Shown piece by piece: positions 34,449 through 43,273 of a DNA stretch of 64,000 nt; position 1 is the first letter of the stretch; each line of letters begins with the position of its first letter. A program made the position numbers and the translations under genes. The stretch spans positions 96,023 to 160,022 of the forward strand of contig NZ_JAAAPL010000005.1 in NCBI RefSeq assembly GCF_011317445.1, written 5' to 3'. The DNA is from Chelativorans multitrophicus (GTDB taxonomy: Bacteria > Pseudomonadota > Alphaproteobacteria > Rhizobiales > Rhizobiaceae). The notes under the pieces are model-generated. The model did no database searches. It was given only the letters and a program-made list of their open reading frames with translations, and was not told where the DNA came from.

Positions 34449-36485
34449 TCAGCTCGCCTCGGCCTCAGCGAGCTCCAGTTCGTCAGGGACCGTCTCGTCG
34501 AAAACCCGGGCCCAATTGCTTGCCTTGCGTTGGCTCCCAGGTTTAGCGGGCGCCTTCGCAAGCGTCTTCAATCGTCTGGCGGCCATTGCGAAGCGCGCGT
34601 CCAGCTTGACTGGGGTTGTCCTCACGGCACCGCCCGCCCTCGGCGACGCTTCCTTGGTGAAAGAGGCTGACACTTGTCTATTGCTCCGGCCGGCCCGTGC
34701 GTTGGCCGCCGCCAAGGGCCTTCGGCGGGGAAGCTTTGCCGTCTCATCTGGTTCGGCCTTCTGCTGGACCGATTCTACGAGATCGGTGTCTTCGCCGGCA
34801 TATCCGGAGGTCGTGGCCGGCATCGGCCGTTGCGGCAGAAACTCTGTTGCCGGCACATCTGGCAAGTTTGCCTGGGAGAACCTTTCCATCTCACTGAATG
34901 GCGCCGTCCGGAAGAACCGCAGCTTGTCGGCGAAGATCGGGTTCTGCCCCTCGGCCAGGATGACCATCTTGTCTCCCGGCATCTGTCGCACTTCCTGCGG
35001 CATCATCAGGTCGCGCTCCCGCAACTGCTCGACCTTGGTCCGGCGATGCAGGCCCATCAGTTCGATCGTGCGGGATTCGGTCTTGTAGCGGACGGTGCGC
35101 TTGCCCAGACCTTTCGAGACAGCTTCCGCGGTAACCTGATCGTTGGCGCCAAACACGAGCTGGTAGCCGCAATTACCCATCAGGGAATGGCGGGACGTCT
35201 CGCCGTAGATTTCATCGAGGTTCTTGAGGTCCTGGATCACGAAAGCCATCTTGATGTTGTAGCCGGCGACGTAAGGCAGCTTTGTCGTGATCTCGCTCAT
35301 CTTCCTGAGTTGCCGGAACTCGTCGAGGAGGAAATAGACCGGCACCGAACGCTCGATATGTTCAAGCATGAGCGTGTCGAGGGTCTGCTGCACGAACAGC
35401 GCCAGCAGCGGTCGCAGCAGCGTGATGTCTGTGACGTTGGGGGCGAGGTAGATCGAAATCGGCCGACGCTTCAGAGCGCGCAGGTCCATGTCGGTCACCG
35501 ACGTCGCCGCGACCACGCGCTCGTTGCGGAACGGCCGCAGCGCTTTCTGGATGTCGAGCAGCGCGGATGCGGCCGCACGCTCGGACAGAGCGATGTAGGC
35601 GTTGAAACTCTCAATGGTGAACCGCGACAGATAGGGCTCGCGTTCCTTGAGGAGGGTCATGAGCGCCTGAAGATTGGTGCCACTGTTGAAGAAGGCTGTG
35701 ACCTCTCCGAGATTGCGGTGTCCTTTGAAGTAGATGCTTTCGTTGATGTAGCTGATCACCCCGGCCATCACCTGCTGCGCGGTCGCCTGCCAGATCGAAT
35801 TCTCGGACTCGGTGACCTCGGGGACGAGGATCGCGGCGATGTTCTGGATATCGGTGGTGCGATCGCCGCGGTCCGGCCGGATGAAATCGAGGGGATTGTA
35901 GCGGTGGGTCTTGTCCGACCCTGGCGCGAATAGGAAGACCTGGTTGCCCTTCAATTTGCGGTAGCCTGCGGTGCTGCGGAAGATCTCCCCTTTGAGGTCA
36001 GTAACGATCATCGAGCCTTCATGAGCGAGCGCGTTGGGAATGACGTAGCAGGCCCCCTTCCCCGAGCGCGTCGGACCGATGATCAGGTGATGCCGATCGT
36101 CATCGACGCGAAGAATCCGGCGTCCGAAGCGGCCGAGTATCTTTCCTTTCCTCCTGAACCATCCGTCACGCCGAAGCGACATCACCGTCTGGAAGCGGGC
36201 ATCGCCGAGGGGGCTCGCGTTCGGGCGAAGGCCCGCATAGGCGACTATGCAGGCGACGAGGGCAGCTGGAAGGAGTGAGCCCAGTGCCATCGTGCGGAGG
36301 ACGCTGCTCTCCCCATAGGCCATGAGCTGCTGGAATGGTGCGAAGGGATCTGTCGTGATGATCGCCTGCAGGATCCGACCGTCGCCATAGAGCAACTGCA
36401 ACCCGAGTCCGTAGGCCAGCAGCCAGACGGCAAGGGCGACGATCAGGCAGAAGCCGATGTAAAAGATACGCAGCGATCCGGTCAT
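34449..36485 (-). CDS. virD4: VirD4/TraG type IV coupling protein
   Basis: The 678-residue product has two N-terminal membrane segments (about 5-30 and 62-84), Walker A GPTRSGKG at 137-144, VTDLKGEIF, and Walker B in YFLLDEFRQL. It is a hexameric inner-membrane ATPase that links the relaxosome to the pore. ATG 36485 overlaps the virB11 stop by four bases, so it is the last gene of the virB operon. The C-terminal 120 residues are lysine, arginine and alanine rich. Confidence 0.93.
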   Translation of the reverse strand: MTGSLRIFYIGFCLIVALAVWLLAYGLGLQLLYGDGRILQAIITTDPFAPFQQLMAYGESSVLRTMALGSLLPAALVACIVAYAGLRPNASPLGDARFQTVMSLRRDGWFRRKGKILGRFGRRILRVDDDRHHLIIGPTRSGKGACYVIPNALAHEGSMIVTDLKGEIFRSTAGYRKLKGNQVFLFAPGSDKTHRYNPLDFIRPDRGDRTTDIQNIAAILVPEVTESENSIWQATAQQVMAGVISYINESIYFKGHRNLGEVTAFFNSGTNLQALMTLLKEREPYLSRFTIESFNAYIALSERAAASALLDIQKALRPFRNERVVAATSVTDMDLRALKRRPISIYLAPNVTDITLLRPLLALFVQQTLDTLMLEHIERSVPVYFLLDEFRQLRKMSEITTKLPYVAGYNIKMAFVIQDLKNLDEIYGETSRHSLMGNCGYQLVFGANDQVTAEAVSKGLGKRTVRYKTESRTIELMGLHRRTKVEQLRERDLMMPQEVRQMPGDKMVILAEGQNPIFADKLRFFRTAPFSEMERFSQANLPDVPATEFLPQRPMPATTSGYAGEDTDLVESVQQKAEPDETAKLPRRRPLAAANARAGRSNRQVSASFTKEASPRAGGAVRTTPVKLDARFAMAARRLKTLAKAPAKPGSQRKASNWARVFDETVPDELELAEAEAS

Positions 36486-37513
36486 GGCACTTCCATTCGT
36501 TCGCGCGCGAAGAAGATTTCCGAGACGCCGCGTCGGCCCCCTTCCCTACGCAACTGGATCACGATGGGGATGACTTGTTTGATGTAGGAGATCAGATCCG
36601 CCTTCGGGTAGGCGGCCGACAGACCCGATTGCATGACCATCATGGCGAGCTGCTCATAGGCACCAAGCGGCGTGTCGGCATGGACCGTAGACATAGACCC
36701 GGGATGACCTGTGTTGATGGCGCGCAAGAACGCGAAGGCCTCCGATCCCCTCACCTCGCCCACGAAGAGGCGGTCCGGTCGCATGCGCAGCGACGCCTCG
36801 AGCAAGGACTGGATCGTCACATTGGCAGTTCCCTGGTCCCCACGCGATGCAAGCAGGTGAACAGCATTTTTCTGTGGCGGGAACAGCTCGCGCGTGTCTT
36901 CCAGCGTGATGATACGCTCATGGGGATCAACGGATTTTAGGCAGGCGTTGAGGAACGTCGTCTTTCCACTCGAGGTGCCGCCACTGATCAGGATCGACAC
37001 GCGATTGACGATCGCTGTGCGGATGAAGCCGTAGATGTCCTTGGCAGAGAGCTGCTCGATCAACACCTGCTCGATCTCGCTGAGGCCGCCGACGGCAACC
37101 GTCACCTGGTCGAGCGATCCCCTGTCACGATAATCCTCGAGCGTGAAGTTGCTGATGACCTGCTTGCGGATCGACAGCGTGCCGCCGTCAGGGGCGGCTG
37201 GAGGTAAGACGACTTGGATACGCTCGCCGGTGGGTAGTGCTGCGCTGAGAATTGGGTTTGCTGGGCTGACGAACTGGTTGGTGCTGGCCGCCACACGCTC
37301 ACCGATGTTGACGATCTCGGCCGTGGTGAGCTCCTTAATCTCATGAAACGCCATGTGCGCGGCGCCCAGGCGCTCCACATAGACCTGTCCCGGCCGATTG
37401 ACAGAAATCTCGACGACGTCGCGATCGTCAAGGAACGGTTTCAGCGGCGCCAGCGCGCGATAAAGAAAGTAGTGCCGGTTGTCCGACGCAAGCTCAGGGG
37501 AGGCCACGTTCAC
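36482..37513 (-). CDS. virB11: VirB11 traffic ATPase
   Basis: The 343-residue product from GTG 37513 overlaps the end of virB10 by 20 bp; an open frame upstream to 37585 is shadow. Walker A GGTSSGKT lies at 178-185, then TLEDTRELF, MRPDRLFVGEVRGSEAF (Walker B region) and STVHAD (His box). It forms the cytoplasmic hexamer that switches between pilus assembly and DNA export. Confidence 0.92.
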   Translation of the reverse strand: MNVASPELASDNRHYFLYRALAPLKPFLDDRDVVEISVNRPGQVYVERLGAAHMAFHEIKELTTAEIVNIGERVAASTNQFVSPANPILSAALPTGERIQVVLPPAAPDGGTLSIRKQVISNFTLEDYRDRGSLDQVTVAVGGLSEIEQVLIEQLSAKDIYGFIRTAIVNRVSILISGGTSSGKTTFLNACLKSVDPHERIITLEDTRELFPPQKNAVHLLASRGDQGTANVTIQSLLEASLRMRPDRLFVGEVRGSEAFAFLRAINTGHPGSMSTVHADTPLGAYEQLAMMVMQSGLSAAYPKADLISYIKQVIPIVIQLRREGGRRGVSEIFFARERMEVP

Positions 37514-38714
37514 GACGGATCTCCCCCAGTGCTTCGGTGACTGGATCCTCGTACATGGCTGAGAAATCGAGATCCTGACGAACAAACACGAAGATGCGCT
37601 CGCCCTGGCTCACGCTGATTGTGGGCGGAATCCTCAACGAGTCTCCCACGGCCTGGTTGGCCATGTCTGAAAACGTTTCGGCGATGGTCTCGCGTGCGAG
37701 CTCCTCCGCCTCCTGCGCATCATCACTGTCGCCGGCCGCAGCCTCGCTCCCATAGCCGGTCAGGTAACTAGCACCGGCACCGACGATCGACAGCAGAATG
37801 GCGGCACCGAAACGCTCGCGAAATTTCTTGTCCACGTGCCCCGTCAATCCGGCGCGACCGAGACTGTCGGCGCCGATCGAGTTCAGCCGTACGGAAACGC
37901 CGTCATCACGAAGCATGCGGGTCCAGACGACGAAAATCCTCGTCTGGCCGCGCGTGATCTCAGACTGGTACTCGCCAATAAGCCGCGTGCCAGTCGGTAT
38001 CAGAACACGTCGGCCATCGAAGGAGTAGACATCCTGGGAGACGATGGCCCTCACCTGGCCCGGCAGATCACTGACGATGGCCGTCTCCAGGATGCCGGGG
38101 ATCAGCGTGCCCTCCGGAACAAGGGCGTCGATCCGCTCGATCTTTCTGGCCTTGGCGCTCCGGTCGCCAATGCCTGCAGCCGCGGCGAGGAACTTGCTGC
38201 TGCGATCCTCGCCAGCGACGGTGAGACCTTCTCCATTTCCTCCGGTCAGACTCCCAGCCTCGCTCGTCTTCGGGTTGTCGAGCACGACCATGTTCGAGCG
38301 GAGGCGCGACGGAAACTCTTCAACAGGTGTTTCGGCAGCTTCAGGGGACGGCGGAGTTGCACCCGGCGCCGGCGGGGGTGGCACATCGAACTGGGTCGTA
38401 TCGCTGTTCTCCTGGGGAGGTGGTGGTGGTGGCGGGGGAGGTATCTCGACCACCTCCGGCGCCGGCGGTTCGGGCTCTGGTTCGCCCTCACGCACGAACG
38501 ACGGCGGGCGAAACGTCGTGGTCGTGAACTCCTCGTCCCCGTCGAGCATATCGCGCACGGGGGGTTGCCTTCCGGCAAGGACCATGTAGCCGGCAATGAG
38601 GCCGAGCAGGATCAGAACCGCGCCGCCGACCAGCTGCTTTCGCCGGACCGATGTGTCAGCGATGACTGGATTGTCGCTTTGGCCAAGGGCGTCGAGTTCC
38701 GGCGCGCGCTTCAT
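37494..38714 (-). CDS. virB10: VirB10 core-complex protein
   Basis: The 406-residue product has one membrane span near residues 27-47, a proline-rich linker (PPPPPPPP), and the beta-barrel domain with GTLIPGILETAIVSDLPGQVRA, YSFDGRRVLIPTGTRLIGEY and ARITR-like helix region. It spans both membranes and passes energy from the ATPases. Its ATG overlaps the virB9 stop (TGATG). Confidence 0.93.
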   Translation of the reverse strand: MKRAPELDALGQSDNPVIADTSVRRKQLVGGAVLILLGLIAGYMVLAGRQPPVRDMLDGDEEFTTTTFRPPSFVREGEPEPEPPAPEVVEIPPPPPPPPPQENSDTTQFDVPPPPAPGATPPSPEAAETPVEEFPSRLRSNMVVLDNPKTSEAGSLTGGNGEGLTVAGEDRSSKFLAAAAGIGDRSAKARKIERIDALVPEGTLIPGILETAIVSDLPGQVRAIVSQDVYSFDGRRVLIPTGTRLIGEYQSEITRGQTRIFVVWTRMLRDDGVSVRLNSIGADSLGRAGLTGHVDKKFRERFGAAILLSIVGAGASYLTGYGSEAAAGDSDDAQEAEELARETIAETFSDMANQAVGDSLRIPPTISVSQGERIFVFVRQDLDFSAMYEDPVTEALGEIRRERGLP

Positions 38715-39523
38715 CAGTTGCCGCTCCGGCGCCGTCGTTTGGCCTGGTCATCCTCAACCGGTCCGAGAATGGCCGGGTCCGGAGCCCCGAAATCCGGCTT
38801 TCTCAGATTGAAGATGCAAATCCATTGATCACCGTCCCGCAGCGTAAACTGCGTCGCCGTTCCATCGACCACGATGTACTCACCTTCCCGGCGGAAGTTC
38901 CTCAGCGTCTCCGAAAAATCGGAATTCACGGCAAAAATCGCCGGCGCGCGACGATCGAACTTGAAGAAGGTCTTGTTGCCGTCGTCAAAGACCATGAGGG
39001 GCTTCAGGCGCACATCGCCCGAGAACGAATAGTCGATGTTGACGTTGGCCTTGTCGATGCCGGAGATGTTTGGCCATGCGGCGCGCTGCTCAGCCTCTTT
39101 CCGCAAGGCGGAATTGAGGTTCTTCTCTGGGTAGTGGAAGCGGATTCCGAAAACCTTGCGGCCAGCTTCCGGAGCGAAGTCGTGCAGCTCGAGGTAATAG
39201 ATGCGCTTGTCGGTGACGACGTTCATGTTCGTTGCCACATTCTTCGCGATCGGCTTGACGAAGAGGATGTTGCCTTTCTCAGCGGGGACGACCTGCCAGC
39301 TTTCGGTGTCGCCCAGCGAGATCGTTTCGAACTTCTCGTCCTCGTCGAATATGATCATGGTCGAGATGCCGTAGGTCGCAAAAACCTGGACGACATTGTT
39401 CTCCTGGTAGGTGACACTGGTCACTCGCGCATCGAGCGAGCCGCCCTTAGGCATCTGCGCTGCCAGGGCCGGCCAGAGGGAGCCGAGAAGCACGAGCGCG
39501 GCCGTGAACGACCGGCCCCTCAT
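38714..39523 (-). CDS. virB9: VirB9 outer-membrane core protein
   Basis: The 269-residue product from ATG 39523 starts with a signal peptide (MRGRSFTAALVLLGSLWPALA). The N-terminal half has DARVTSVTYQENNVVQVFATYGISTMIIFDEDE; the C-terminal half has VFDDGNKTFFKF, RAPAIFAV and EYIVVDG. With VirB7 and VirB10 it forms the outer-membrane ring. The longer open frame upstream to 40321 is antisense to other genes. ATG overlaps the virB8 stop. Confidence 0.93.
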   Translation of the reverse strand: MRGRSFTAALVLLGSLWPALAAQMPKGGSLDARVTSVTYQENNVVQVFATYGISTMIIFDEDEKFETISLGDTESWQVVPAEKGNILFVKPIAKNVATNMNVVTDKRIYYLELHDFAPEAGRKVFGIRFHYPEKNLNSALRKEAEQRAAWPNISGIDKANVNIDYSFSGDVRLKPLMVFDDGNKTFFKFDRRAPAIFAVNSDFSETLRNFRREGEYIVVDGTATQFTLRDGDQWICIFNLRKPDFGAPDPAILGPVEDDQAKRRRRSGN

Positions 39524-40215
39524 TGCGCGTCCCCGGGTGTGACAGTCTCCTGGTCGCGGCGATACGAGTAGACCTGGAAGCCCAGTGGATTCTCGAAGCG
39601 CCACTCGTTGCGCATCGGCGTGTCGGTGTAGCGAAAGCGGACAACCGAAATCCAATGACGCACGATCGATTCCGTGTCGCTGCGTTCGTTGGTCGAGAAT
39701 CGCACGATCGCCGTGCTGGTATTGGGGAAGGTGACCGACTTGATCTCGACCAGAACCCGTTTCAGGCGCCCGTAAACTTTCGCCGGGTTCTGGGCATTGG
39801 CGGCGCTGTAGAGCGCCTGCAACTCGCGCGCTGCCTCGTCTGTGGACAGCAGTGCGGCGATCCCGAAGTTCTCCTCGATGGCATAGGGATCGTAGCCTTC
39901 CCGGGCGCGGATATAGCGCACCACATTGGCCTGGGTGACAGCCTGTTGCTCCGTGAGGTTGGCCGGCCGCGTCAGTCCCGACTTCACCTCGATGTAGCCC
40001 GTCGTCCGGTCGACGGTCACGATATACGGCTCGAAGCTTTTCAACGGCAGCATCAACACCACGCCGAGCAGGCTGAGCAGGGCGATCCCGGCGAAGACGA
40101 TCGAGAAGAACCAAGCTACGCGCGCCGAGCGCTTCGCCCGCTTGATGATTTCCTGCTCCCAGATATCGCCCTGCTGGAAATAAGACCGCAGTGCGGTTTC
40201 GGACTTGTCTGCCAT
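39520..40215 (-). CDS. virB8: VirB8 inner-membrane assembly factor
   Basis: The 231-residue product has a short cytoplasmic start, one span (VAWFFSIVFAGIALLSLLGVVLMLPL) and the periplasmic VirB8 domain with KSFEPYIVTVDRTTGYIEV, YIRAREGYDP and the NTF2-like end RFRYTDTPMRNEWRFENPLGFQV. It nucleates the T4SS. About 45 bp separate it from virB6. Confidence 0.93.
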   Translation of the reverse strand: MADKSETALRSYFQQGDIWEQEIIKRAKRSARVAWFFSIVFAGIALLSLLGVVLMLPLKSFEPYIVTVDRTTGYIEVKSGLTRPANLTEQQAVTQANVVRYIRAREGYDPYAIEENFGIAALLSTDEAARELQALYSAANAQNPAKVYGRLKRVLVEIKSVTFPNTSTAIVRFSTNERSDTESIVRHWISVVRFRYTDTPMRNEWRFENPLGFQVYSYRRDQETVTPGDAQ

Positions 40216-40259
40216 CCCTGCTGGTTTCCTGTCGCTCGAGGTTCACCATCGGCTCCCGA

Positions 40260-41270
40260 TCATGTTTGCCTTGGCGTTCCGTTTGACGTGATCGCCCGCT
40301 GCATAGAGGCGGCCGCGCCATCCTGCCTCGGCGAGTGAAGTCGTGCCTGCACCCGGTGGACGGCCGCTTGCGTCTGTCTGGCCGATTGGCCGATTGCCTC
40401 GCGACTCCAGAAGATGCCCCTCGTAGTCAGCTGTCGCGAGCGAGGCCCAATCGGTGTGGCCAATCCGCCGGCTATGCCCTGCGCAAGCGACTGGACCTGA
40501 ATCAGAACGAAGCTGCCGGCGAGACAGAGCATGATGAAGGCGGCAAAGTCGCTGAGCTTCAGTTCTCGATCGCCGGAGATCTGGTCGATCTTCGTCAATT
40601 CGGGTTCCATAGCGGCAATTAGGAAAGCCGCGATGACGTAGACGAACAAAGGAATGAGTGCGTAGAGCAGCGACTGGTTCAGCCAGCCCATCGCATAGCT
40701 GCGGGTCGCGTCGAAGAAGAAGCAGGAAATGAAAATCGGCGCCGTGCCGAGCAGCACCCACAGCACGACCTTGGCCAGCACAAGGATGCCGAGGGCAACC
40801 GCGACGAAGAGGCCGGCGAAAACCATGATAATCAGCCCGATCAAAGCAGGCAGGACGGACAGGTACCCCGCCTGTTCGGAGAAGGCAGCAGCAGCTACGT
40901 TGGCCGTCTTCCAGATCTGTGAAAGCCCGTTGGAGGGCTCGGTGACACCGGTTGCTGACGCTGCGAGGATGGCTCGGCCAGCGCCCTCGGGGACCGTCGT
41001 GATCCACTTGTAAACGAGCGAATTGAAGTTGGCCCACGATGTGACGATGATGAAGATGATCAGAACGCGCGCGAGCCTGCCGATGATTTCGGCAACGCTG
41101 AGCCGAGACGTTCCCAGGAAGAGCTGCACGCCATAGAAGAGAACGGCGAGGACAAAGAGCAGGCGAAGAAGGGGCTCAATATCCTGGCCGAGCGCTTCGA
41201 ACGCACGCTGCGAGAAATTTTGCCCCGAAGCGTCGATCCGATCCAGCAGTTCGCCGATAAAATCGTCCAC
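40260..41270 (-). CDS. virB6: VirB6/TrbL inner-membrane channel protein
   Basis: The 336-residue product has five or six membrane spans and the conserved block TWITTVPEGAG/LGTAPIFISCFFF, followed by DATRSYAMGWLNQSLLYALIPLFVYVIAAFL. VirB6 forms part of the inner-membrane path for DNA. The last 70 residues are polar and basic. Confidence 0.9.
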   Translation of the reverse strand: MDDFIGELLDRIDASGQNFSQRAFEALGQDIEPLLRLLFVLAVLFYGVQLFLGTSRLSVAEIIGRLARVLIIFIIVTSWANFNSLVYKWITTVPEGAGRAILAASATGVTEPSNGLSQIWKTANVAAAAFSEQAGYLSVLPALIGLIIMVFAGLFVAVALGILVLAKVVLWVLLGTAPIFISCFFFDATRSYAMGWLNQSLLYALIPLFVYVIAAFLIAAMEPELTKIDQISGDRELKLSDFAAFIMLCLAGSFVLIQVQSLAQGIAGGLATPIGPRSRQLTTRGIFWSREAIGQSARQTQAAVHRVQARLHSPRQDGAAASMQRAITSNGTPRQT

Positions 41271-41280
41271 CGCCCCTGCC

Positions 41281-41505
41281 CTATTTCTCGTCCCCGGATG
41301 TCAGCTCCTGGATCGCTGCCAATGCAGCCGCCCGATTCGCATTGAGCGGCTTCATCGGTCCGCACTCTCCCTCCACGCTGGCATAGCTCGTCAGATTGGC
41401 CGGGCGTTTGCACGGCGCGGTCTTCTCGCGCGGCGTACCGCATCCGCTGGCGAGCACGGCCAGGGAGAGCGCAAGAGCGGTCGTGATGCATCGACCGCTT
41501 CTCAT
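41281..41505 (-). CDS. VirB7-like lipoprotein
   Basis: The 74-residue product has a signal peptide with lipobox LASGC (Cys22). The mature part is short with further cysteines (APCKRPANL, GECGPMKPLN). Its place between virB5 and virB6 suits the VirB7 or entry-exclusion type lipoprotein of rhizobial systems; VirB7 anchors VirB9 to the outer membrane. ATG overlaps the virB5 stop (ATGA). Confidence 0.7.
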   Translation of the reverse strand: MRSGRCITTALALSLAVLASGCGTPREKTAPCKRPANLTSYASVEGECGPMKPLNANRAAALAAIQELTSGDEK

Positions 41506-42197
41506 TCGTACCGCAGCGCTTTCCGGGTGTTTGACATGTCGGTTAGCTTGCGCTGGTTCTCCGCATGCAGCGATTGCACGCCGGCATTCAGCACGCCGAT
41601 CATCTCGTTGAGCGTGAGCCCCGTCTGAACCTGCAGCTGCGTGTTCTGATCGATCGAACCTTTGATGTCTTCTGCCCGTCCGATCTCCCCGCCGGCGCTT
41701 TCAAGGGCGGAGCGACGCGTCTCCACTGCCTGCTGGGATCCGGTGATCAGCGCCGAGACACCCATGACGGTCTTCATCAGCTCCTCGTAGGATTTGTCGC
41801 TGGCAAGCGAACTGTCCTCCTTGCCGGACAGCGAGCGGACGAGCTGAAGCCCATTGATGAACAGAGTCGCTGCCTGCACGACCTTGGAGTCGAGAGAACC
41901 AAAATCGGCCGTGCCACCCTTGAGGAGTTGGTCAAAGGAGGGCATCGACGAGACGCTGAAACCATTGCCGATCGCCAGATCTTTCAGAGGTCCGGCGTCG
42001 CCGCCGCGATCTCCCGTCACGGCCTTCAGCGTCTCTTCCACAGTGGTCAGGATTTCCTTGTTCGTATCCAGGATCTTCCCGGTCTTTTCGGCAGTGTCGC
42101 GCGCGACGGCATAGTTGGTTTTGTCGATGACAGGGATATCGGCCGCGGCAGGGGCGACACTTGCGCCGATAAGCGCCAGGACTGCCAAGCTTTTCAT
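41502..42197 (-). CDS. virB5: VirB5 pilus-tip protein
   Basis: The 231-residue product from ATG 42197 (GGAG seven bases upstream) has a signal peptide ending SVAPAAA and then a helical VirB5-type body (VARDTAEKTGKILDTNKEILTTVEETLKAVTG, ... QTGLTLNEMIGVLNAGVQSLHAENQRK). ATG 42209 and GTG 42212 are also in frame and overlap the upstream stop. VirB5 localises to the pilus tip. Confidence 0.85.
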   Translation of the reverse strand: MKSLAVLALIGASVAPAAADIPVIDKTNYAVARDTAEKTGKILDTNKEILTTVEETLKAVTGDRGGDAGPLKDLAIGNGFSVSSMPSFDQLLKGGTADFGSLDSKVVQAATLFINGLQLVRSLSGKEDSSLASDKSYEELMKTVMGVSALITGSQQAVETRRSALESAGGEIGRAEDIKGSIDQNTQLQVQTGLTLNEMIGVLNAGVQSLHAENQRKLTDMSNTRKALRYE

Positions 42198-42208
42198 ATT
42201 GATCTCCA

Positions 42209-43273
42209 TCACTGTGTCTCGAGAAGTAGTTCCGCCTGCGTGTCGATGCGCTGGACACAGCCCTTGGCGTCAGCATCCCAGACGAGGCCCTCCCGCTCAT
42301 CGCAGAAACCGGCCACCGGCCGATCGGCTTCCTCTCCGCCTGTCTCGTAACGAGTAGAACGGTTTGAGCCTGACAGGTCGCCAAGTGTCATCGCGTTGCT
42401 GGAGTTGCTGAGATCGGCAAAGGCCGTGCTAAGCAAGATCAGCCGGTTGATGAGTTCGAGGTTCGCATTGCGCGCACCGGAATTGTGATCCCAACTGTCT
42501 TGGATGGTTCCGGTCTCGAGCCCTCCGAACTGCTGGAGCCACGACACCACGTCGCCGGAACCCTCCCCGATCGCAGAGGTCAGCCCCATTGCGTTCATGG
42601 TGCTGGCGCGCGCGCCCTCATAGGCTCCGCCGCCGCCATAGTTGAGCGGGATGCCGGACTTGTCGGAGCCACCGAAGGCTGGGAGCCATTTCTGCGTTAT
42701 GCTGGCGACATAGCCTTGGGTCTCGCGGAACGGCGGGATGCCGCCATATTTCTGGACGTTGCCGTGCCCGGAATTATAGGCGGCGAGCGCTAACGAGACG
42801 TCCCCGTTGAACCGCCGCAGTTGCTGCTTGTAGTAGCGCGCGCCACCCCGCAGGTTCTGCTCGATATCATAGGGATTGACGCCAAGGTCGCCGGCGGTGC
42901 CGGGCATGAGTTGGGCAAGTCCGATTGCTCCCGCACCGGATTTGGCACATGGATTGAAGCGGCTCTCTTGATAAACAAGCGCCAGGAATTGGTTCTCGTC
43001 TATTCCCTCCTCGCGGGCGATGCGTCGCACCAGGCCGGCAATCGCCGGATTTGCATTCGCGGCAGTGACGGGATCATCCTTCCTGGCCGGGCGATACATG
43101 GAGCAGGTGACGCTCTGGTTATTGGCGTATCGATCCTCGTCGACCTTCTCAATCTCGGAGGTTTTTTGGTCGCGGTCTTCACGCTCCCCGAGTACGGTCT
43201 TGTCGACGGTCGGAATGTCGGCAAATGCGGGCGAAGCGGCAAAGGCCAGCAGAATGGAAACTCGCCTGATCAT
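42209..43273 (-). CDS. second lytic transglycosylase of the T4SS
   Basis: The 354-residue product has a signal peptide (residues 1-18), an SLT domain with catalytic Glu103 (YQESRFNPCAKSGAGAIGLAQLMPGTA), AAYNSGHGNVQKYGGIPPF, and a C-terminal extension of about 150 residues with a cysteine pair. It cuts peptidoglycan so that the apparatus can cross the wall. It overlaps virB4 by four bases. This is in addition to VirB1 at the start of the operon, and its tail may give it a different site of action. Confidence 0.85.
   Translation of the reverse strand: MIRRVSILLAFAASPAFADIPTVDKTVLGEREDRDQKTSEIEKVDEDRYANNQSVTCSMYRPARKDDPVTAANANPAIAGLVRRIAREEGIDENQFLALVYQESRFNPCAKSGAGAIGLAQLMPGTAGDLGVNPYDIEQNLRGGARYYKQQLRRFNGDVSLALAAYNSGHGNVQKYGGIPPFRETQGYVASITQKWLPAFGGSDKSGIPLNYGGGGAYEGARASTMNAMGLTSAIGEGSGDVVSWLQQFGGLETGTIQDSWDHNSGARNANLELINRLILLSTAFADLSNSSNAMTLGDLSGSNRSTRYETGGEEADRPVAGFCDEREGLVWDADAKGCVQRIDTQAELLLETQ

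Noticed and set aside
34674..35933. Plus-strand open frame (419 codons) opposite virD4
   Set aside because: Antisense of a coupling protein with Walker A and B motifs; the product has no natural domain.
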